Assembly: GCF_900100955.1 (NCBI RefSeq)
Contig: NZ_FNCC01000001.1
Span: forward strand, 310,001 to 374,000
Direction of reading: 5' to 3'
Length of the DNA stretch: 64,000 bases
DNA from: Lentzea fradiae
Lineage (GTDB): Bacteria > Actinomycetota > Actinomycetes > Mycobacteriales > Pseudonocardiaceae
In this document: positions 1-11,783 of the stretch, piece by piece
How the letters are laid out: each line of letters begins with the position of its first letter
Numbering within the stretch: the stretch's first letter is position 1
Position numbers and translations under genes: made by a program
Notes under the pieces: generated by a model
What the model saw: only the letters and a program-made list of their open reading frames with translations
Told to the model about the DNA's origin: nothing
Databases searched by the model: none

Positions 1-258
1 TTTTCGTCAGGTGCCGGTGCGGGCGACAGCTCCTCGGGCAGGCGGCGCGCCAAGGTCGGAGGTGGAGGTTCCGTCACTCGGAAGGCTGGGCTCTTCGCCA
101 CAGGTGCCCTGGTGGCGACGCCGCCGCGGGGGACGCAGACTACTCTGGCGACTTGGCTAGGAGCCTGGCCCGAGTGGGTGATGCCCGCTACGGGCCTTGT
201 GGCGTTGGCGCTGGGCTTCACCCGACGACGGAAGGACTCGAATGGCGCAGCAGCCTGA
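1..258 (+). CDS. lnt: Apolipoprotein N-acyltransferase, C-terminal fragment (cut by window edge)
   Basis: Frame 1 is open from the first base to a TGA at 256-258. It reads as the end of an Lnt-like protein: a segment around [12 protein letters not shown], then [11 protein letters not shown], a final hydrophobic helix and a basic RRRK tail. Lnt N-acylates the diacylglyceryl cysteine of lipoproteins at the outer face of the membrane. The catalytic nitrilase part lies outside the window, so activity cannot be judged. The gene overlaps the ppm start by 17 nt, matching the actinobacterial habit of pairing or fusing Lnt and Ppm (mycobacterial Ppm1 joins both). The identification rests on this short C-terminal pattern plus context. 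Confidence 0.6.
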   Translation, partial: FSSGAGAGDSSSGRRRAKVGGGGSVTRKAGLFATGALVATPPRGTQTTLATWLGAWPEWVMPATGLVALALGFTRRRKDSNGAAA

Positions 259-1009
259 CCAGGAACTCGGGCAGGTGCTGGTGGTGATCCCGACCTACAA
301 CGAGCGGGACAACATCGGAAAGATCGTCAAGAGGCTGCACACGGCGGTGCCCGAGGTGCACGTGCTGGTGGTCGACGACGGCAGCCCCGATGGCACCGGC
401 CAGCTCGCCGACGAGATGGCGGCCGCCGACGACCGGATCCACGTGATGCACCGCACCGAGAAGGCCGGTCTGGGCGCCGCGTACGTCGCGGGCTTCCAGT
501 GGGCGCTCGACCGCGGCTACGGCGTCATCTGCGAGATGGACGCCGACGGGTCGCACGCCCCCGAGCAGCTGCACCGGCTGCTGGACGCGCTGCCGCAGGC
601 CGACCTCGTGATCGGCTCGCGCTGGGTGCCCGGCGGCGAGGTCGTGAACTGGCCTGCGCAGCGCAAGGTGCTGTCGCTGGGCGGCTCGCTGTACTCCCGG
701 CTGGCGCTGGGCGCGAACGTCCGCGACATGACCGGCGGCTACCGGGCGTTCCGCGCGGACACGCTGCGCAAGCTCAACCTCGCGTCGGTGGCCTCCGCCG
801 GGTACTGCTTCCAGATCGACCTGCTCTGGCGCACGATCGAGCTCGGCTTCCGCGTCCGCGAGGTGCCGATCACGTTCCAGGAGCGCGAGTTCGGCGAGTC
901 GAAGATGAGCGGCAACATCGTCCGCGAGGCCCTGGTCCGCGTGACGAAGTGGGGCCTGCGCCGCCGCGGCACGCAGCTCAAGGAGCTCTTCGGCGGCAAG
1001 AAGAAGTAA
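242..1009 (+). CDS. ppm1: Polyprenol monophosphomannose synthase (GT2)
   Basis: 255-aa GT2 glycosyltransferase that moves mannose from GDP-mannose to polyprenyl phosphate, the donor for extracytoplasmic mannosylation of lipoglycans and proteins. Visible motifs are VVIPTYNE (residues 14-21), [10 protein letters not shown] (43-52) and the metal-binding DAD (100-102), followed by a GSRW-PGG segment and a TGGYRAF segment. There is no C-terminal membrane domain, so it probably works with the upstream Lnt-type membrane protein as in mycobacterial Ppm1. ATG 242 was chosen over an in-frame upstream start because family members begin just before the VVIPTYNE strand. The reading overlaps lnt, so the two are translationally coupled. 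Confidence 0.92.
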   Translation: MAQQPDQELGQVLVVIPTYNERDNIGKIVKRLHTAVPEVHVLVVDDGSPDGTGQLADEMAAADDRIHVMHRTEKAGLGAAYVAGFQWALDRGYGVICEMDADGSHAPEQLHRLLDALPQADLVIGSRWVPGGEVVNWPAQRKVLSLGGSLYSRLALGANVRDMTGGYRAFRADTLRKLNLASVASAGYCFQIDLLWRTIELGFRVREVPITFQEREFGESKMSGNIVREALVRVTKWGLRRRGTQLKELFGGKKK

Positions 1010-1065
1010 AGCGCCACGGCAACGCCGGACCGGCCCGACGCGGGCTGCTCCGGCGTCCGCGCATT

Positions 1066-1078
1066 ACGATTCGAAATC
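1066..1078. promoter_or_regulatory. MerR-box-like motif upstream of the B12-MerR gene
   Basis: The stretch ACGATTCGAAATC contains GATT-CGA-AATC, an inverted repeat with a 3-nt centre, 21 nt before the regulator start. Its ACGATTC half recurs at 1867-1873 in the promoter of the downstream gene. This is consistent with one regulator binding both sites. Inference only. Confidence 0.35.
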
Positions 1079-1098
1079 GATGCAGCGGAGGTGACGCG

Positions 1099-1887
1099 GT
1101 GGAGTGGAGTGCTGGAGCGGTGGCGCGGATGCTCGGCATCGCGCCGACGACCCTGCGCACGTGGGACCGCCGGTACGGGCTCGGTCCCAGCACGCGCCAG
1201 GAGGGCAAGCACCGCCGCTACAACGACGACGACCTGGCGCGGCTGCGGCGCATGGTGGAGCTGACCGGCTCCGGTGTGGCGCCCGCGTCGGCCGCGGCGA
1301 CCCTGGTCGCGCCCGAGGGGCTCGACTTCGTGTCCGCCGCGGACCGGATGGACGCGGCGGGCATGCGGCGGGTGGCCGCCGACCTGATCGCGCGCCACGG
1401 CGTCGTGCACACGTGGGACGCGGTGCTGGTCCCGTTCCTGGTGGAGATCGGCGAACGGGTCGCGTCGACCGCGGCCGGCGTGGAGATCGAGCACGTCGCG
1501 AGCGGGAGCATCACCGACGCGATGCGGGCGTCCGGGGTGGTCGTCGGCACGCCGTCGGTGCTGCTGGCGTGCGCGCCGGACGAGCAGCACAGCCTGCCGC
1601 TGGACGTGCTGGCGGCGGCGCTGGCCGAGAAGGACTGCGTGGCCCGCAACCTGGGCGCCCGCGTGCCCGCCGACGCGCTGGTCAGTGCCGTGCGGCTGGT
1701 GCGGCCCGCGGTCGTGGTGATCTGGGCGCACGACCGGGTGTACGCCGACCAGGTGCCTCTCTCGGACCTGGGCGACGTTCCGGTGCTGGTCGCGGGCTCG
1801 GGATGGGCCGGTGTGGAGCTGCCGCCGGGGGTGGCGGTGGTCGACACGCTGCGCGGTGCGGTTGAAACGATTCTGAGTCGAATCTAG
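1099..1887 (+). CDS. MerR-family regulator with CarH/LitR-like B12-binding region
   Basis: 262 aa. Residues 3-70 form a MerR winged helix (MLGIAPTTLRTWDRRYG). Residues about 75-260 resemble the helical-bundle and Rossmann cobalamin-binding halves of CarH/LitR photoreceptors. The paired Glu-His of the B12 cap is present (E131-H132) and an E-x-H motif (E162/H164) sits where the lower cobalt ligand is expected. However, the CarH capping tryptophan aligns with V121, so light response may be altered or lost. The GTG start is preceded by a good ribosome site (GGAGG, 1087-1091). It is followed by a promoter with a MerR-type spacer and by a TspO gene, which suggests control of a light or tetrapyrrole response. 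Ligand binding is inferred. Confidence 0.8.
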   Translation: MEWSAGAVARMLGIAPTTLRTWDRRYGLGPSTRQEGKHRRYNDDDLARLRRMVELTGSGVAPASAAATLVAPEGLDFVSAADRMDAAGMRRVAADLIARHGVVHTWDAVLVPFLVEIGERVASTAAGVEIEHVASGSITDAMRASGVVVGTPSVLLACAPDEQHSLPLDVLAAALAEKDCVARNLGARVPADALVSAVRLVRPAVVVIWAHDRVYADQVPLSDLGDVPVLVAGSGWAGVELPPGVAVVDTLRGAVETILSRI

Positions 1888-1890
1888 ACT
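1862..1890 (+). promoter_or_regulatory. Promoter with MerR-type operator for the hypothetical protein/tspO operon
   Basis: TTGAAA (1862-1867) and TAGACT (1885-1890) are separated by 17 nt, a near-consensus housekeeping promoter, which is rare at this GC. Between them lies GATTC-TGAGTC-GAATC (1869-1884), an inverted repeat in the position where MerR proteins bind. The -10 overlaps the stop codon of the regulator and sits 7 nt before ATG 1898, so the transcript may be leaderless. Confidence 0.6.
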
Positions 1891-1897
1891 TGGGGGC

Positions 1898-2194
1898 ATG
1901 AGCCTCGCCGACCGCATGATCCGCCTGCTGTGGGCGGCCGCGGGTGAGGACGTGGCCGAGCGCGTGCTGCGGTCGCACTGGAGGGTGCTGCCCTCCGACG
2001 ATGCCGCGGGGAGGGCGTTGCGGGACCGCCTGGTCGGGGTACTCCTGCGGGAGCTGCCCGGCGAGTTCGACAAGATCCGCCGGGCGGTGCTCGACGACGA
2101 ACTGTCGTTGCTCGACGACGCCGGGCGGGCGGCACCCAGCCGCTCGTCGGTGCTCGCCATCGTCCGCGCCTTGCCAGTCTGGAGTCCTCGATGA
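1898..2194 (+). CDS. Small hypothetical protein of the TspO operon
   Basis: 98 aa, no family recognised. It is mostly helical and charged, with alternating Arg/Asp/Glu and no signal peptide or membrane helix, so a cytoplasmic protein is likely. ATG 1898 lies 7 nt after a TAGACT box. Its stop overlaps the tspO start (ATGA at 2191-2194), so the two are translationally coupled and probably act together. No function is proposed beyond that link. Confidence 0.7.
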   Translation: MSLADRMIRLLWAAAGEDVAERVLRSHWRVLPSDDAAGRALRDRLVGVLLRELPGEFDKIRRAVLDDELSLLDDAGRAAPSRSSVLAIVRALPVWSPR

Positions 2195-2670
2195 CCAGCT
2201 TGTCCCTGCAGCGCAGGCACCCCGTCCGGGTGCTGCTCGTCTTCCTCGCGGCGGTCGTCGTCGTGGCCGTGTTCGGCTCGCTGTTCTCGATCTCCGCGGG
2301 TGACGAGTACAGCGGCCTGCGGCAGCCGTCCTGGGCACCGCCCTCCTGGCTGTTCGGCCCGGTGTGGACGGTGCTCTACGGGCTGATCGCGCTGTCCGGC
2401 TGGCTTGCGTGGCGCGGTAATGCCCGGCGCCGCGAGCTGACGCTGTACGGCGCGAACCTGGTGCTCAACGCGTTCTGGACGCCGTTGTTCTTCGGGCTCG
2501 GCTGGTTCTGGCCCGCGTTCGCCGAGATCGTGCTGCTGTGGCTGACCGTCGTGGCCCTGGTCGTGGTGTTCTGGCGGCACAGCCGGGTCGCGGCGCTGCT
2601 GCTGGTGCCCTATCTGGCGTGGGTGAGCTTCGCGGGTGCGCTGAACTTCTCGATCGCCACGCTCAACTGA
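2191..2670 (+). CDS. tspO: TspO/MBR family tryptophan-rich membrane protein
   Basis: 159 aa with five predicted membrane helices and the family signature region around WAPPSWLFGPVW, followed by NAFWTPLFFG and WPAFAEI in later helices. TspO proteins bind porphyrins and cholesterol-like ligands in the membrane and in bacteria act in tetrapyrrole and stress or light responses. Length and Trp content fit the family. It is coupled to the preceding small gene by a 4-nt overlap and lies downstream of the B12-MerR regulator, a linkage seen in LitR-type light-response loci. That regulatory tie is inferred. Confidence 0.92.
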   Translation: MTSLSLQRRHPVRVLLVFLAAVVVVAVFGSLFSISAGDEYSGLRQPSWAPPSWLFGPVWTVLYGLIALSGWLAWRGNARRRELTLYGANLVLNAFWTPLFFGLGWFWPAFAEIVLLWLTVVALVVVFWRHSRVAALLLVPYLAWVSFAGALNFSIATLN

Positions 2671-2676
2671 CGGTCC

Positions 2677-3108
2677 TCAGTTCACGGGGGAGTCGCTGCG
2701 CTTGCGTTCGACCGCGGTGGTGGCCACGCCGAGCAGGATCATCCCGGCGCCGAGCCCGAGGTGCAGCCAGTTGTCCGCGGTGTTGATCGGCAGGAAGTTC
2801 GCGCCGGTGTGCTCGCCGATCGCGGAGCCGTAGACCCACAGGACCACGTAGACGCCGCCGCCGACCACGAGGAACGCGCGGGAGAGCGGCGGGCTCTTCT
2901 TCGCCGCGAACAGGCCCAGCACACCGAACAGCAGGTGCACGAGGTTGTGCAGGATCGAGACCGCGAAGATCCCCAGCAGCAGTGCGCCGGAGTGTCCCGC
3001 GAAGGTCATCTCGTCGTAGTGCGTGGTGATGCCGGGGATGAAGCCGAGCACTCCGGCGAGCAGGAACGCCACGCCGGCCACCGCCGCCGCTGTCTGTACA
3101 GGTCGCAT
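2677..3108 (-). CDS. DUF4383 membrane protein
   Basis: 143 aa with four hydrophobic segments: an N-terminal helix, an ILHNLVHLLFGVLGLF helix, a third around VVGGGVYVVLWVYG, and a C-terminal HLGLGAGMILLGVA helix. The NLVHL...GLFA pattern is typical of DUF4383, a family of unknown role common in actinomycetes. It is convergent with tspO, with only 6 nt between the stops. The start is ATG 3108. Confidence 0.82.
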   Translation of the reverse strand: MRPVQTAAAVAGVAFLLAGVLGFIPGITTHYDEMTFAGHSGALLLGIFAVSILHNLVHLLFGVLGLFAAKKSPPLSRAFLVVGGGVYVVLWVYGSAIGEHTGANFLPINTADNWLHLGLGAGMILLGVATTAVERKRSDSPVN

Positions 3109-3233
3109 GATCGACGGATACCCGGCCGTGCGCGGGATGAACGTGCACGGAAAATCGATCGCCCGCGCGTGGGTCCTGCTGTCAGGATGGAGCCGTCAGC
3201 GCAGGTCAGAAGCCTGAAAATGACTTGCGCCGA

Positions 3234-3315
3234 GGTGGAGAGGGGGCTGTGGAGCCCCGCCCGTCTGTAAAACGGGAGCCCTCGCGCGAAGGCGGTTCGA
3301 CTCCGTCCTCCACCA
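3234..3315 (+). tRNA. tRNA-Tyr (GTA), class II, with atypical core
   Basis: 82 nt that fold as a class II tRNA. The acceptor GGTGGAG (3234-3240) pairs with CTCCACC (3308-3314), with A3315 as discriminator. The D-arm is GGGG/CCCC with G18G19 in an 8-nt loop. The anticodon stem CCCGT/ACGGG holds loop CTGTAAA, anticodon GTA at 3267-3269. The variable arm is 14 nt and the T-loop is TTCGACT. CCA is not encoded (ACCG follows). Position 8 is A rather than T, and positions 14 and 21 are C and G, so the usual 8-14 tertiary pair is missing. Confidence 0.8.
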
Positions 3316-3391
3316 CCGGTGACCCACCCGGGTGAACCGTGCAACGACCTCCTTCCTCCCGGCGACTTGGCTGTAGAGGAAAGGGGATCTC

Positions 3392-3883
3392 ATGTCGATC
3401 GAAGTGCAGCAGCCGAAGCCGCTCGGGCTCGTGGGCAGCACCGTCCTGATCGCCGGCACGGCCGGCGGCGCGTTCGAGGCCGCGTTCAGCTACCGGGTGC
3501 ACGAGGGGCACGACGAGGTCGTCGGCGGGTTCACGGCCGGCGACGGGGCAGGCGGGCACGGGCAGTTCCAGGTGGAGGTCGACGTCTCCGGCGCGGCGTT
3601 CGCGCTCGACCGGCTCTTCGTCGAGGTGTTCTGGCGCTCGCCCAAGGACGGCGAGGAGCTCGACAAGGTCATCGTGCCGGTCGTCTACGGTCCTCGGATC
3701 GTGCCGGGCTACCGCGTCTACCAGGAGTACCAGATCAAACCGGGCGACACTTTGTGGGGAGTCGCCACCCAGTTCTACGGCGCGGGCAACCTCTACACGC
3801 GGCTCGTGAGAGCGAACCCGCACGTCATCACCGACCCGAACGTGGTCAGACCGGGGGATGTGATCCGGATCCCGCAGGCGTGA
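3392..3883 (+). CDS. Gmad2 immunoglobulin-like and LysM domain protein
   Basis: 163 aa. Residues about 10-105 look like a Gmad2 beta-sandwich (a GTAGGAFEAAFSYRV strand, later LFVEVFWRSPKDG). Residues 112-162 are a LysM peptidoglycan-binding motif, with YQIKPGDTLWGVA, a central N-YTRLVRANP segment and VVRPGDVIRIP. No signal peptide is visible, so envelope location would require non-classical export; otherwise it is cytoplasmic. A ribosome site (GAGGAAAGGGG) precedes ATG 3392. It lies just downstream of tRNA-Tyr and 229 nt upstream of the carboxylase gene. The function is unknown. Confidence 0.8.
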   Translation: MSIEVQQPKPLGLVGSTVLIAGTAGGAFEAAFSYRVHEGHDEVVGGFTAGDGAGGHGQFQVEVDVSGAAFALDRLFVEVFWRSPKDGEELDKVIVPVVYGPRIVPGYRVYQEYQIKPGDTLWGVATQFYGAGNLYTRLVRANPHVITDPNVVRPGDVIRIPQA

Positions 3884-4112
3884 TCCTCGCGTCTTGCTCG
3901 ACGCGGGCACGAGGGAGCGCCCGGTGGGTGAGTTGGGCCACGGGCTCAAGTGAAGCTGTGCCGAGGACCTGGTGCCTTGTTGGTTTCATACAAAGCACGC
4001 TGCTCAACTCGCTCCGCTCCAGCGATTTTCCTACCGGGTAGTAGACGAGAGTGTGTACACCGATTGGGCGGCGACTGCCGCTGAGGTCGTATGTCCGCGA
4101 GGAGTCAAGTCG

Positions 4113-9578
<5,466 letters not shown>

Positions 9579-9591
9579 GTCCGTCGTGGAG

Positions 9592-9618
9592 GAGCCCGGT
9601 CACTCGGTGGCCGGGCTC
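9592..9618 (+). terminator. Transcription terminator after the carboxylase gene
   Basis: GAGCCCGG (9592-9599) and CCGGGCTC (9611-9618) form an 8-bp GC hairpin with an 11-nt loop, followed by TTCTCGT. It starts 14 nt after the carboxylase stop. Confidence 0.75.
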
Positions 9619-9637
9619 TTCTCGTCCGTGCGCGCAC

Positions 9638-9810
9638 GTTCCGGACGCCGAACGGGACGTGCACGCACGGGACCGAACTCACCAGGTGCTGACACCTCGC
9701 GCCTTGCGATGCCTCCCAGGAAGAAGGCGTCGTTCATAGCGGTGATGCGCCACTTTTCGGGAACGGCTCGGCGCTCGTTCATGAGCTGGGGCGTTCCGCA
9801 CTGTCAGGCG
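9638..9810 (-). pseudogene. Remnant of a 5'-nucleotidase paralogue (C-terminal part)
   Basis: Read on the minus strand, three consecutive blocks match the end of the intact 5'-nucleotidase at 10166-11038. They are T-x-R-x-APAHERA, then AVPEKWRITAMNDAFFLGG, then LVSSVPCVHVPFGVRN, and they lie in different reading frames. About 40 nt encoding the FFDDQ segment of the intact protein are missing between the second and third blocks. Frameshifts, a deletion and no start show a dead copy. It abuts the stop of the YiaA/B gene, placing that gene between the dead and live copies, as expected after tandem duplication and decay. Confidence 0.8.
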
Positions 9811-9826
9811 GCTCTCTCACCGCTCG

Positions 9827-10120
9827 TCAGGCAGCATCCAGCTTGAACGGGTCGTGCTCCGCCAGCAGCTTCTCCAACCGAGCCCGATCCACCCGCCGAG
9901 TGATGTAGCTGTCCTCCTGCCGGTCCCGGATCACCTTCGCCAGCGTGAAAGCCGAAGTCACGGTGTAGAGCATCGCGATCCCGAGGAACGCCCGCACCCA
10001 CCCGTCGACAGGCAGGAACACAACTCCGATGGCGACGGCGCTCATCGAGAGACCGAAGGACAGGACGGCCTGCATGTAGAAGGCGCCGGACGTCGGTGTG
10101 TTCGCGGGCGTGGTGGTCAT
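9827..10120 (-). CDS. YiaA/YiaB-type two-helix membrane protein
   Basis: 97 aa with two hydrophobic helices (about residues 13-35 and 41-60) separated by a short PVDGW turn, then a charged cytoplasmic tail containing VIRDRQEDSYITRRVDRAR. This fits the YiaA/YiaB inner-membrane family, whose role is unknown. It sits between the nucleotidase remnant and the intact nucleotidase on the same strand. The start is ATG 10120. Confidence 0.8.
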   Translation of the reverse strand: MTTTPANTPTSGAFYMQAVLSFGLSMSAVAIGVVFLPVDGWVRAFLGIAMLYTVTSAFTLAKVIRDRQEDSYITRRVDRARLEKLLAEHDPFKLDAA

Positions 10121-10165
10121 GGTGAAGAGAGTCGTCGATCACACCGTCAGCTGTCATGAGTACAG

Positions 10166-11038
10166 CTACTCATTCGTCACGCCGAAGGGAATGTGCACGC
10201 ACGGCACGGTTTCCACGAGATGCCCGCGTTGGTCGTCGAAGAAGATGTGGGGCTTCAGCACGTCGAGGATCGGGCCTTTCTTGAGCCCTCCCAGGAAGAA
10301 CGCGTCGTTCACCGTCAGTCCCCACGCCTTGAGGCTGTTGACGGCTCGTTCGTGGGACGGTGCGGAGCGGGCCGTGACGACCGAGACGCGGATGCGGTCT
10401 TCTGCCTGTCGCTGGATGCGGTTGATCGCGGCGAGGAAGTTGCGCAGCGGTCCCGGGTCCAGCGGTGTCACGACGTTCAACGCCTCGTGCTCCTGGAACC
10501 GGTCGAGGCCGCCTGCCTGGTAGATCCGCTCGGACGCGTCGTCGGCCAGTACGCCGTCGAAGTCGAACGCGATGCGCAGCGCCGGATCGTCGTCGTCCAG
10601 GAACGACGACTTCAGCACCTGACCGGCGGGCATGCCGGCCGCGGTCGCGCGGCGCACGTCGTTCTCGTTGGCGGACAGGAACAGCGACATGTTCAGCGCG
10701 GGCATGTACTCGTGCGGCGCGCGGCCCTCGGTGAAGATCGCGCGCGTCATCGTCAGGCCGTGGTGTGCCGCCGAACGCAGTATGCGCAGACCGGTGCCGG
10801 GGGAGTTGCGGGACAGGACGATCACCTCGACCAGCGGTCCCAGTTCGTTGAGGCCCAGCAGGCGGCGGATGAACGGGAACGCGACGCCGGGTGCGAACGG
10901 CTCGTCGAGGTGGGCCTCCTGGTAGGCGCGGTAGGCCAGTTCGCCCTCGGTGGTGAAGACCGCGTCGGAGGCGGTCAGGTCGAACAGGGCGCTCGACGCG
11001 ACGCCCACCACCAGCAGGTTCTCCAGGCTCGGAGCCAC
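10166..11038 (-). CDS. Cytosolic 5'-nucleotidase (cN-I type)
   Basis: 290 aa, matching the cytosolic 5'-nucleotidase family related to eukaryotic NT5C1, which dephosphorylates nucleoside monophosphates. The HAD-like core is visible: DFDGVLAD at 159-166 with the predicted nucleophilic Asp, VTARSAPSHER in the middle, and FFDDQRGHL near the C-terminus. N-terminal blocks LSRNSPGTGLRI and ALNMSLFLSAN are typical of the family. No signal peptide is present. A broken partial copy lies at 9638-9810. The SMR efflux pair diverges from it across a 41-nt gap that contains a palindrome. Confidence 0.88.
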   Translation of the reverse strand: MAPSLENLLVVGVASSALFDLTASDAVFTTEGELAYRAYQEAHLDEPFAPGVAFPFIRRLLGLNELGPLVEVIVLSRNSPGTGLRILRSAAHHGLTMTRAIFTEGRAPHEYMPALNMSLFLSANENDVRRATAAGMPAGQVLKSSFLDDDDPALRIAFDFDGVLADDASERIYQAGGLDRFQEHEALNVVTPLDPGPLRNFLAAINRIQRQAEDRIRVSVVTARSAPSHERAVNSLKAWGLTVNDAFFLGGLKKGPILDVLKPHIFFDDQRGHLVETVPCVHIPFGVTNE

Positions 11039-11063
11039 AGCGCGTCAGCCTAGTCGCCTGTTC

Positions 11064-11079
11064 TGGTACGGTCGTACCA
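11064..11079 (+). promoter_or_regulatory. Palindromic operator over the -10 and start of the SMR operon
   Basis: TGGTACG-GT-CGTACCA has 7-bp arms and ends at the base before ATG 11080. It contains TACGGT (11067-11072), a TANNNT -10 box 7 nt before the ATG, so the mRNA is probably leaderless. A repressor here would block polymerase directly. There is no room for a ribosome site or a guanidine riboswitch in the leader. Confidence 0.65.
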
Positions 11080-11394
11080 ATGTACTGGGTCGTACTGGTG
11101 GCCTCCGGGGTGCTGGAGGCGGTGTGGGCCACGGCGCTGGCCGCGTCGAACGGGTTCCGCCGGCCGTGGCCGGTGGTGGTGTTCGCCGTGTCGACGACGT
11201 TGAGCGTCGTCGGGCTGGCCTGGGCGATGCGCGGGATTCCGGTCGGCACCGCCTACGCGGTGTGGGTCGGCATCGGGGCCGTGCTCACGGTGCTCGTGGC
11301 CGTCGTCCGCGGGCAGGAGAAGCTCGACGTGGCCAAGGCGGCGCTGCTCGTCGTGCTGATCGGCTGCGTCGCGGGCCTGAAGGTGGTGAGCTGA
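11080..11394 (+). CDS. Small multidrug resistance (SMR) efflux protein, first of pair
   Basis: 104 aa with four membrane helices. The first helix carries the essential acidic residue in ASGVLEAVWATAL, and the GTAYAVWVGIGAVLTV signature is in helix 3. SMR proteins are proton-coupled antiporters for cationic compounds or guanidinium. It overlaps the next SMR gene (TGATG), so the two probably form an obligate heterodimer of the EbrAB/YkkCD kind. Expression is likely set by the palindrome at its start codon. Confidence 0.92.
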   Translation: MYWVVLVASGVLEAVWATALAASNGFRRPWPVVVFAVSTTLSVVGLAWAMRGIPVGTAYAVWVGIGAVLTVLVAVVRGQEKLDVAKAALLVVLIGCVAGLKVVS

Positions 11395-11783
11395 TGCACT
11401 GGGCCGTGCTGGTGGCGAGTGCCGTGCTCGAGGCGGTGTGGGCGACGGCGTTGTCCGAGCAGTCCTATGTGGTCTTCGGCATCGCCGCCACGCTCAGCAT
11501 GGTGGGGTTGTCCTACGCGATGAAGCAGATCTCCGTCGGGACCGCGTACGCCGTGTGGGTCGGCATCGGCGCGGCGCTGACGGTGGCGTGGGCGATGATC
11601 ACCGGTGCGGAGCAGGTCTCGGTGTGGAAGATCGTGTTCCTCACCGGGATCATCGCCTGCGTCATCGGGCTGAAGTTCCTACGCGAACGTCCAGCGCTGG
11701 TTGGCGGTTCCGGCGCAGTCCCAGAGCTGGAGCCGGGTGCCGTCGGCCGAGGAGTTGCCGGTGGCGTCGAGACACCTCCCTGA
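11394..11783 (+). CDS. SMR efflux protein, second of pair, with C-terminal extension
   Basis: 129 aa. Residues 1-97 are a standard four-helix SMR protein (ASAVLEAVWATAL with the key Glu; GTAYAVWVGIGAALTVAW; a final helix ending near IGLKFL). A tail of about 32 Gly/Pro/Glu-rich residues then follows, reading antisense through the 3' end of the chitinase gene on the opposite strand (105-bp overlap). Family members normally stop after the last helix, so the tail looks like loss of the original stop. It is coupled to the first SMR gene by a one-base overlap. Confidence 0.85.
   Translation: MHWAVLVASAVLEAVWATALSEQSYVVFGIAATLSMVGLSYAMKQISVGTAYAVWVGIGAALTVAWAMITGAEQVSVWKIVFLTGIIACVIGLKFLRERPALVGGSGAVPELEPGAVGRGVAGGVETPP

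Noticed and set aside
499-1098. Long upstream extension of the MerR reading frame
   Set aside because: The first 200 codons lie in another frame of ppm and read as Arg/Ala-rich shadow. The MerR family start and ribosome site are at 1099.
739-2580. 613-codon minus-strand frame
   Set aside because: It is a shadow of ppm, MerR and TspO with His/Gln/Arg-rich low-complexity translation.
9600-9782. 60-aa small protein at the nucleotidase remnant
   Set aside because: It matches part of the nucleotidase C-terminus, is interrupted by frameshifts and deletion, and lacks its own ribosome site; treated as a pseudogene.
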